NCBI GenBank assembly: GCA_945903605.1
Contig: CAMDOH010000022.1
Location: 1 to 36,598 of the forward strand
Origin: Akkermansia muciniphila
Lineage (GTDB): Bacteria; Verrucomicrobiota; Verrucomicrobiia; Limisphaerales; UBA1100
Direction: 5' to 3'
DNA length: 36,598 nucleotides
Below, in pieces: positions 30,855-36,598 of the stretch. The notes under the pieces are model-generated. The model was not told where the DNA came from. It did no database searches and was given only the letters and a program-made list of their open reading frames with translations. A program made the translations under genes and the position numbers. Numbering within the stretch: the first letter of the stretch is position 1; each line of letters begins with the position of its first letter.

Positions 30855-32111
30855 CTATCCGTTGAAGCGCTTCGCCGCAATGGTCGCGTTGTGGCCGCCG
30901 AACCCGAAGGAGTTGTTCAAGATGGCGTTGATTATCATCGGCCGCGCTTTGTTCGGCACGTAATCGAGATCGCACTGCGGATCGGGATTCTCGTAATTGA
31001 TGGTGGGCGGCGCAATCTGATTTTGAATCGCCTTGGCGCAAAGCGCCATCTCGATGGCGCCCGCCGCACCGAGCATGTGGCCGGTCGCGCCTTTGGTGGA
31101 ACTGACGGCGAGTTTCTTCGCGTGTTCGCCGAAGACGCTCTTGATCGCCTGCGTCTCGCACACGTCGCCCTGCGGCGTGGAAGTGCCGTGGGCGTTGATG
31201 TAAGAAATTTCTTCGGGACGAAGCCCCGCCGAGCGCAACGCCATCTTCATGCAGCGCGCGGCACCTTCGCCATCGGGTGCGGGAGCGGTGATGTGGTTCG
31301 CGTCGGCGGTGTTGCCGTAGCCGACAATCTCGCAATAGATTCGCGCGCCACGGGCTTTGGCGTGTTCCAATTCCTCCAGCACGAGAACGCCGGCGCCTTC
31401 GCCCATCACGAAGCCGTCGCGCTGCGAATCGAACGGGCGCGAGGCGCGCTTGGGTTCGTTGTTGCGTGTGCTCATCGCTTTCATCGCAGCGAATCCGCCC
31501 ATGCCCATCGGGACGATAGCCGCCTCGGTGCCGCCGGCGAAAATCACGTTGGCATCTCCCATCTTGAGAGTGCGCCACGCCTCGCCGATTGCATGAGTGC
31601 TGGTGGCGCAGGCGGAACAGGTGGCGACGTTCGGTCCGCGCAACTTGTAGTACATCGAGAACATGCCCGAGGCCATATTCAGAATGAGCATCGGAATGGT
31701 GAAAGGCGACATGCGGCCGGGGCCTTTTTCGGTCAGAATGGTATGTTGCGCCTCAGTGGTCGAGAGGCCGCCGATACCCGATCCGATGAAGCAACCAATC
31801 TGGTCGCGATCTTCTTTGTCGAGTTCGAGGCCGGAATCTTGCAGCGCGCGCCAACCGGCGTACACACCGAACTGGGTGAAGTGATCCGTTCGGCGCACTT
31901 CCTTCGGAGATGGGAATGCGGGAGCGGGATCGAATTCGCGCACCTCTGCAGCAATCTGACAATCGTAGGCGGAAATATCGAAGTGCGAAATGCGGTCGAT
32001 ACCACATTCGCCAGCAAGGATCCGGCTCCAGAGAGTATCGATGTCGTGACCGAGCGAGCAGACGGCGCCCAGTCCGGTCACCACCACCCGACGTTCTGAA
32101 ATCAAACCCAT
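30855..32111 (-). CDS. fabF: 3-oxoacyl-ACP synthase II (FabF)
   Basis: A condensing enzyme that extends acyl-ACP with malonyl-ACP in fatty-acid synthesis. The 418-residue thiolase-fold protein starts RRVVVTGLGAVCSLG. Catalytic Cys168 (CSACATSTHAIG), His308 (NAHGTSTPQGD) and His345 (KGATGHMLGAAG) form the Cys-His-His triad, and the C-terminus reads NSFGFGGHNATIAAKRF. Length is normal. The ATG at 32111 is immediately preceded by a seven-T run that belongs to a hairpin, and no Shine-Dalgarno sequence exists. It lies downstream of acpP in the fabD-fabG-acpP-fabF order. Confidence 0.97.
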   Translation of the reverse strand: MGLISERRVVVTGLGAVCSLGHDIDTLWSRILAGECGIDRISHFDISAYDCQIAAEVREFDPAPAFPSPKEVRRTDHFTQFGVYAGWRALQDSGLELDKEDRDQIGCFIGSGIGGLSTTEAQHTILTEKGPGRMSPFTIPMLILNMASGMFSMYYKLRGPNVATCSACATSTHAIGEAWRTLKMGDANVIFAGGTEAAIVPMGMGGFAAMKAMSTRNNEPKRASRPFDSQRDGFVMGEGAGVLVLEELEHAKARGARIYCEIVGYGNTADANHITAPAPDGEGAARCMKMALRSAGLRPEEISYINAHGTSTPQGDVCETQAIKSVFGEHAKKLAVSSTKGATGHMLGAAGAIEMALCAKAIQNQIAPPTINYENPDPQCDLDYVPNKARPMIINAILNNSFGFGGHNATIAAKRFNG

Positions 32112-32152
32112 AAAAAAACGGCAGCTCGGAAGAACATCAACCGCGCTGCCGT
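32112..32152 (-). terminator. Terminator-like hairpin between acpP and fabF
   Basis: On the minus strand ACGGCAGC (32152-32145) pairs with GCTGCCGT (32125-32118), a perfect 8-bp stem, directly followed by a run of seven T (32118-32112) that ends at the fabF ATG. This is a textbook intrinsic terminator in form. Partial termination would let acpP be expressed more than fabF. The loop (19 bases) can extend the stem by three further pairs after one mismatch. Confidence 0.75.
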
Positions 32153-32165
32153 GGAAACCGACAAA

Positions 32166-32411
32166 TTACTTCTGGTGGCTTTCGATGTACTCGATGACCT
32201 GGCCAACAGTCTGGAGCTTCTCAGCCTCCGCATCAGGAATCTCCTGACCGAATTCTTCTTCCAACGCCATGATCAATTCCACTGTGTCCAACGAGTCTGC
32301 ACCCAGATCCTCGATGAATTTTGCATCGAAAGTGATGCTCTCGGGTTTGACCTGTAATTGTTCGGCAACGATGCCTTTGATTTTATCTGCGATTTCTTTT
32401 GAGTCAGCCAT
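32166..32411 (-). CDS. acpP: Acyl carrier protein
   Basis: The small acidic carrier of growing fatty acyl chains. The 81-residue four-helix protein shows [48 protein letters not shown] and a C-terminal [10 protein letters not shown]. Ser40 in GADSLD receives the 4'-phosphopantetheine arm. ATG 32411 is chosen. A start at 32462 would add 17 basic residues that do not belong to the family. It sits between fabG and fabF as in many bacteria, with a terminator-like hairpin after it. Confidence 0.98.
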   Translation of the reverse strand: MADSKEIADKIKGIVAEQLQVKPESITFDAKFIEDLGADSLDTVELIMALEEEFGQEIPDAEAEKLQTVGQVIEYIESHQK

Positions 32412-32483
32412 GATAGTCCGGTTTGTTCGGCGGTGTGTTAGCAAGCCCGTCGGAGGCGTCAAGCACCGATTCCAAACTTTTTC

Positions 32484-33230
32484 CTACATCACCATCCCGC
32501 CGTCCACGGCCAACACCTGTCCGGTGATGTATTTCGCCGCCGGGCTGGCGAGAAAAAGTGCGGCATTGGCGATGTCTTCGGCCTGTCCCAATGTGCCCAG
32601 CGGAATTTGTTTGAGCAGTTCGGTCTTCAACTCCTCCTTCAGTCCCGCCGTCATGTCCGTCTCGATGAATCCAGGCGCCAGCGCATTGGCAGTGATGCCG
32701 CGACTGGCCAGTTCCTTCGCCGTCGCCTTGGTGAAACCAATGAGTCCCGCCTTGCTCGCCGAGTAATTCGCCTGCCCCGCGTTGCCAATCAAACCAATCA
32801 CCGACGCCACATTGATGATCCGCCCGCTGCGCTGCTTGATGAACCCGCGCGCAAAACCCTTCGTGAAATGGAACGCGCCTTTCAGGTTCGTGTCCAACAC
32901 CGTGTCCCAGTCCGACTCGCTCATCCGCATCAACAGCCCGTCGCGCGTCACGCCGGCATTGTTCACGAGAATGTCCACCCGGGCGCACTCGGCCAAAATC
33001 TTTTCGACGACGGCGGCCACCGCCGCAGCGTCACTCACATCCACCGCATGCGCCCACGCCCTGCGGCCCAGCGCACGGACTTCGCCGGCGACCTTCTCCG
33101 AATTTTCCGCCGTGCGCGAAATGCAGACGACATCCGCGCCCCCAGCAGCGAACTTCAACGCGATGGCGCGACCGATGCCTCGGCCCGCGCCGGTGACGAC
33201 TGCGATTTGACTGGCAAGTTGGCTCATCAT
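32484..33230 (-). CDS. fabG: 3-oxoacyl-ACP reductase FabG
   Basis: An NADPH-dependent short-chain dehydrogenase that reduces beta-ketoacyl-ACP. The 248-residue protein has the cofactor motif TGAGRGIG (13-20), NNAG at 90-93, and the catalytic set Asn115, Ser143, Tyr156 and Lys160 (YSASK). FabG-type segments TRDGLLMRMSESDWDTVLDTNLKG and APGFIETDMT are exact, and the end is ITGQVLAVDGGMVM. Two ATGs are in tandem (33230 and 33227). AGGGA upstream favours the second slightly. It lies between fabD and acpP. Confidence 0.96.
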   Translation of the reverse strand: MMSQLASQIAVVTGAGRGIGRAIALKFAAGGADVVCISRTAENSEKVAGEVRALGRRAWAHAVDVSDAAAVAAVVEKILAECARVDILVNNAGVTRDGLLMRMSESDWDTVLDTNLKGAFHFTKGFARGFIKQRSGRIINVASVIGLIGNAGQANYSASKAGLIGFTKATAKELASRGITANALAPGFIETDMTAGLKEELKTELLKQIPLGTLGQAEDIANAALFLASPAAKYITGQVLAVDGGMVM

Positions 33231-33257
33231 TTTCCCTGTGGGTTTAGACTCAATCCG

Positions 33258-34199
33258 TCAAATTAACAATCCAGCGTTCAACACCTCTGCCGTCGCCGCA
33301 AGGCTGGCCGCATCCGCCACGTTGAGCGCCTGCGCAGTCTTGTCGATGCGCTTCATGAAACCCGTGAGCGCCGTGCCCGGCCCGAGCTCGATGAATCGCG
33401 TAAAACCCTGCGCGAGCAAGTAACGAATGGATTCTTCCCAGCGCACCGACGCGGTGACTTGCTCGACGAGACGCGCGTTAATTTCGCCGTACGTCGCGTG
33501 CGGTTGGCCAGTGACGTTGGCGATCACCGGCACGCTCGGCAGATTGAGCGGGATGGCCGCGAGCGCCTCGCGTAGTTTTGGTTGCGCGCTGGCCATCAGC
33601 CGCGAGTGATACGCACCGGCGACCGTGAGTGGCAACGCGCGTTTGGCACCGCGCGCCTTCGCCAGTTCGCAGGCTGCGGCGATTTTATCCGCTTCACCGG
33701 AGATGATGAGTTGACCGGGACAATTCAGATTCGCCAATTCCACACCCGCCTCGGCGCAGACTTCGCGCGTGGGCGTCTCATCAAGCCCGATGATGGCCGC
33801 CATGCCGCCGCGCGCGGCCTCACAAGCCTCCTGCATGAAACGTCCGCGCTGGCGCACCACGCGCAGTCCATCCTCAAAACTCATCACGCCTGCCGCCGTG
33901 AGCGCGGTGAATTCGCCGAGCGAAAGGCCGGCGGTGGCTTCGAATTTGAGATTCGGCGCGCGTTCTTTGAGCAGTTGGAACGCCGTCCAACTCACGAGAA
34001 AAATACCCGGCTGCGCGTTCTCGGTTTTCGTCAACTCGGCCTCGGGCCCTTCGAAACAAACCTTGGCCAGATCGTAGCCGAGCGCGGTGTTGGCGCGGTC
34101 AAAGAGGGCGCGGGCACTGGGAAATTGTTCGGCCAAATCCTTACCCATGCCGACGGCTTGGGAGCCCTGGCCGGCAAATAACAACGCGGTCTTGCTCAT
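33258..34199 (-). CDS. fabD: Malonyl-CoA:ACP transacylase FabD
   Basis: It transfers malonyl from CoA to ACP to supply elongation. The 313-residue protein starts LLFAGQGSQAVGMGKDL. The nucleophile is Ser93 in GLSLGEFTAL, where many bacteria have GHSLGE; the Leu form is also seen in plant enzymes. RGRFMQEAC holds the carboxylate-binding Arg, AGAYHSRLM the catalytic His, and ANVTGQP and ELGPGTALTGFMKRI follow as expected. First gene of the fab run (fabD-fabG-acpP-fabF). It diverges from the rhamnulose-phosphate aldolase gene. Confidence 0.96.
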   Translation of the reverse strand: MSKTALLFAGQGSQAVGMGKDLAEQFPSARALFDRANTALGYDLAKVCFEGPEAELTKTENAQPGIFLVSWTAFQLLKERAPNLKFEATAGLSLGEFTALTAAGVMSFEDGLRVVRQRGRFMQEACEAARGGMAAIIGLDETPTREVCAEAGVELANLNCPGQLIISGEADKIAAACELAKARGAKRALPLTVAGAYHSRLMASAQPKLREALAAIPLNLPSVPVIANVTGQPHATYGEINARLVEQVTASVRWEESIRYLLAQGFTRFIELGPGTALTGFMKRIDKTAQALNVADAASLAATAEVLNAGLLI

Positions 34200-34208
34200 G
34201 CGCGGCGC

Positions 34209-34238
34209 AGACTACCTGCCAGACCGTGCGTGGGGAAA
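34209..34238 (-). promoter_or_regulatory. Candidate promoter of fabD
   Basis: TAGTCT (34214-34209) lies nine bases before the fabD ATG, with a weak TTTCCC (34238-34233) 18 bases further up. The -10-like box is the same as at efp and the FtsB-like gene. The rest of the 187-base gap up to 34386 shows no further gene. I could not place a convincing promoter for the divergent aldolase gene there. Confidence 0.33.
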
Positions 34239-34386
34239 GCTTGGAGTTGCGCAATGAAATGCGTTGCGAAATTGCATCATCACAAACGTCGCATGCGCTG
34301 TGAATCACCGGTTGGAAAAATCTTGCACAACGCGCCTTGTCGCTGCGGTAATGTCCGCCAGCATTGAGCGCAACTATGCGCATTGT

Positions 34387-36585
34387 ATGGCCCCCAAAAT
34401 ATACCAACACGTCAGCAACCTCTGGAATGATGCCGATGCCGCGAAGCTTTCGGGCGTGGACCGGCTCGTTTATCGCTCGAACAAACTCGGCGCCGACCTG
34501 CGCATTACCAACACCGGAGGCGGCAACACGTCTTCCAAGTTGAAAGAGGCCGACCCGCTCACGGGCAAGTCCGCCGAGGTGTTGTGGGTGAAAGGCTCCG
34601 GCGGCGATCTGCGCACGAGCACGCGCGAAAACTTTTCTTCTCTCTATCAGCAGAAGCTCATTGCGCTCCAAAAAACCTACGCAGCGCGCAGGGACAAGGG
34701 GCTCAAATCGCAGGCCGAGGATGACATGGTCGCGGCTTACAATCACACGACGTTCAATTTGAATCCGCGCGCTTCGTCCATCGATACGCCTCTGCACAGC
34801 TTCATTCCCTCTCGGCATGTGGACCACATGCACCCCAACGCCATCATCTCCATCGCCGCCAGCAAACGCTGCGTGGCGATCACGAAGGAGCTTTTCGGCG
34901 CAGAGATGGCCTACGTGCCCTGGCTGCGGCCGGGCTTCGAACTGGGGCTGGCGATGCAGGTCATTTGCAAAAAACATCCCAAGGCCACGGGCATCATGAT
35001 GGGCCAGCACGGTTTCATCTCGTGGGATAACGACGACAAGAAATGTTATCTGCGCACGCTGGACTTCATCGAGAAGGCCGCCGCTTATATCGAGGCGAAA
35101 TATCAGGCCAAGGGCGGCGACGCGAAGGCGTTTGGTGGCGCGAAATATCAGACGCTGCCGCCTGCCAGGCGCCATGAAAACTTCGCGGCCATCCTGCCGT
35201 GGCTGCGCGGGCAGGTGTCGCAACACAGGCGGCTCATCGGCACGGTGCAGGACGACGACAAGATTCTGCGCTTCGTAAACTCAAAGGATGCGCCGCGACT
35301 GGCTGCGCTGGGCACGAGTTGTCCCGACCATTTTCTGCGCACGAAAATCAAGCCGCTCTACGTAGATTGGAACCCGCAAACGGGCGACCTCGCCGCGCTC
35401 AAGACGAAGCTCGCCGCCGGTCTCGTGCAATATCGCAAGGACTACGCCGCCTATTACAACAAGTGCAAACGCGCCAACTCGCCGGCGATGCGCGACGCGA
35501 ACCCCACCGTCGTCCTCATCCCCGGCCTGGGCATGATTGGGTGGGGCAAAGACAAATCCGAGTCGCGCGTCACGACCGAGTTTTACAACTGCGCCGTCGA
35601 AGTAATGCGCGGCGCCGAGGCGATCGATCGATACATCGCGCTGCCGCAGCAGGAGGCGTTTGACATCGAATACTGGCTGCTCGAAGAGGCGAAGCTCAAG
35701 CGCATGCCCGCCGAGAAGGAACTCGCGCGGCAGGTCATCATTGTCATCGGCGCGGGCAGCGGCATCGGCAAGGAAACGGCGCACCGGCTCGTGAAAGAAG
35801 GCGCGCACATTGTGTGCGTGGACATGAAGCTCGAGGCGGCGCAGGCCACCGCCAAAGAGATCACCGATAAATACGGAGTGGGCATCGGCGTCGCGGGCTC
35901 GGGCATCTCCAACTGCGGCCCCGCCCTTGCGTTGGCGTGCAACATCGCCGACCGCGCGAGCGTCCGCACGATGCTTGATCAAGTGGCACTGGCTTACGGC
36001 GGCTTTGATTCCATCTGCGTCACCGCCGGTGTTTTCTGGCCGAGTGACACCACTGGCCATATCCCGGACGACAAATGGGCGTTCACTTTTGGCGTCAATG
36101 TCACCGGCAGTTATATCGTCGGCGACGAAGCCGCGCGCACATGGAAGGAGCAGGGTTTGCGAGGCAGTCTTGTGCTGACGACGAGCGCCAATGCCGTCGT
36201 CGCGAAAAAAGGCAGCGTCGCCTACGACTGCTCGAAGGCGGCAGCGAACCATCTCGTTCGCGAGATGGCCATCGAGCTTGCGCCGCTCGTGCGCGTGAAC
36301 GGCGTGGCACCGGCGACCGTCGTGCAAGGCAGCGCGATGTTCCCGCGCGACCGCGTCATCGGCTCGCTCGCCAAGTACAACATTCCCTACGCCGAGAGCG
36401 AGGCCACCGAGTCGCTCGTGAAAAAGCTCGCGCAGTTTTATGCCGACCGCACGTTGACCAAAGCGCCCATCACTCCCGCTGATCAGGCCGAAGCCTATTT
36501 CCTGCTCGTCACCCAGCGCCTCTCCAAAACCACCGGGCAAGTCATCACCGTCGATGGCGGCCTGCACGAAGCGTTCCTGCGCTGA
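34387..36585 (+). CDS. Bifunctional rhamnulose-1-phosphate aldolase / lactaldehyde dehydrogenase
   Basis: A natural two-enzyme fusion of about 732 residues for deoxy-sugar breakdown. Residues 1 to about 440 form a class II aldolase domain: NTGGGNTSSK (42-51), WVKGSGGD, SIDTPLHSF, zinc-binding RHVDHMHPNA (His147, His149) and MMGQHGF (His208). Residues about 448-732 form a short-chain dehydrogenase: VIGAGSGIGKE cofactor loop near 454-463, CVDM, NVTGSY, YDCSKAAANHLV with the Tyr-x3-Lys pair, and a C-terminal QVITVDGGLHEAFLR. This matches the RhaD/SDR fusion that splits L-rhamnulose-1-phosphate to DHAP and L-lactaldehyde and oxidises the latter. No rhamnose isomerase or kinase is nearby. ATG 34387 is preferred. 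ATG 34351 is possible. Confidence 0.93.
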   Translation: MAPKIYQHVSNLWNDADAAKLSGVDRLVYRSNKLGADLRITNTGGGNTSSKLKEADPLTGKSAEVLWVKGSGGDLRTSTRENFSSLYQQKLIALQKTYAARRDKGLKSQAEDDMVAAYNHTTFNLNPRASSIDTPLHSFIPSRHVDHMHPNAIISIAASKRCVAITKELFGAEMAYVPWLRPGFELGLAMQVICKKHPKATGIMMGQHGFISWDNDDKKCYLRTLDFIEKAAAYIEAKYQAKGGDAKAFGGAKYQTLPPARRHENFAAILPWLRGQVSQHRRLIGTVQDDDKILRFVNSKDAPRLAALGTSCPDHFLRTKIKPLYVDWNPQTGDLAALKTKLAAGLVQYRKDYAAYYNKCKRANSPAMRDANPTVVLIPGLGMIGWGKDKSESRVTTEFYNCAVEVMRGAEAIDRYIALPQQEAFDIEYWLLEEAKLKRMPAEKELARQVIIVIGAGSGIGKETAHRLVKEGAHIVCVDMKLEAAQATAKEITDKYGVGIGVAGSGISNCGPALALACNIADRASVRTMLDQVALAYGGFDSICVTAGVFWPSDTTGHIPDDKWAFTFGVNVTGSYIVGDEAARTWKEQGLRGSLVLTTSANAVVAKKGSVAYDCSKAAANHLVREMAIELAPLVRVNGVAPATVVQGSAMFPRDRVIGSLAKYNIPYAESEATESLVKKLAQFYADRTLTKAPITPADQAEAYFLLVTQRLSKTTGQVITVDGGLHEAFLR

Positions 36586-36598
36586 GGCGCGTTTCAGC

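Noticed and set aside
30346-31578. Minus-strand frame of 410 codons across fabF and the phosphorylase
   Set aside because: Wrong frame of the fabF region. Arg/His-rich translation without motifs.
30891-32099. Plus-strand frame of 402 codons opposite fabF
   Set aside because: Antisense shadow of fabF, which has its complete catalytic triad on the minus strand.
34200-34386. Possible oriC or riboswitch in the longest gap, between fabD and the aldolase fusion
   Set aside because: No cluster of DnaA-box-like 9-mers and no conserved riboswitch core was found. Only a candidate fabD promoter is visible.
35281-36567. Minus-strand frame of 428 codons opposite the aldolase/dehydrogenase fusion
   Set aside because: Antisense shadow. 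The fusion protein on the plus strand explains the sequence fully.
1-36598. CRISPR arrays, tRNA or rRNA genes, insertion sequences
   Set aside because: No regularly spaced repeats, cloverleaf-like runs, rRNA-like stretches or transposase motifs were seen in any gap between genes. The gaps are almost all under 120 bases.

Overview
The window looks like ordinary chromosome from a Gram-negative member of the PVC group, most probably a Verrucomicrobiota (Pedosphaera/Limisphaera-like) lineage. This is an inference from gene content. There is a long YidC with a periplasmic domain, an arabinose-5-phosphate isomerase for Kdo/LPS, a menaquinone methyltransferase, a hopanoid-type epimerase and ScpAB condensin. 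There are also several secreted hydrolase-like proteins typical of PVC genomes (DUF1080, isochorismatase-like and sialidase-like). Few genes have a clear Shine-Dalgarno sequence. I see no phage, insertion sequence, CRISPR, rRNA or tRNA. Genes are tightly packed and no gene-free stretch exceeds about 190 bases.

Left part (1-9900): the start of hisF runs off the left edge on the minus strand. A five-gene plus-strand run (750-4220) encodes exported proteins, three of them lipoproteins: an LpoB-like penicillin-binding-protein activator, a TPR lipoprotein and a YcfL-like lipoprotein, flanked by two unknown secreted proteins. Next come ubiE/menG (minus), a topoisomerase III with three C-terminal zinc-ribbon repeats, a XerC/D recombinase, an FtsB/DivIC-like division protein and elongation factor P.

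Middle (9890-21000): a PfkB sugar kinase, a small secretin-like secreted protein, a flavin-reductase/PNPOx-like protein, and a HisA of the eukaryotic (yeast His6) type that overlaps a secreted isochorismatase-like hydrolase. A sialidase-like propeller, a DUF1080 lipoprotein, a HEAT-repeat exported protein, recF, trpS, a secreted esterase and a second small secretin-like protein follow.

Right part (20960-36598): three dense minus-strand operons. They are scpA-scpB-pheA-kdsD (all overlapping), rpmH-rnpA-yidD-yidC-khpB, and fabD-fabG-acpP-fabF followed by a pyrimidine nucleoside phosphorylase and hpnA. An HDAC-like deacetylase diverges from scpA. A bifunctional rhamnulose-1-phosphate aldolase/lactaldehyde dehydrogenase diverges from fabD.

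No wholly new defence or mobile system is visible. The points most worth a second look are: the eukaryotic-type HisA; an EF-P with asparagine at the residue that is normally modified; the LpoB/TPR/YcfL envelope operon; two orphan proteins that each resemble a different half of a secretin core; a terminator-like hairpin whose U-tract touches the fabF start codon; and a recurring TAGYYT -10-like box that lies only a few bases from start codons, which suggests leaderless mRNAs.
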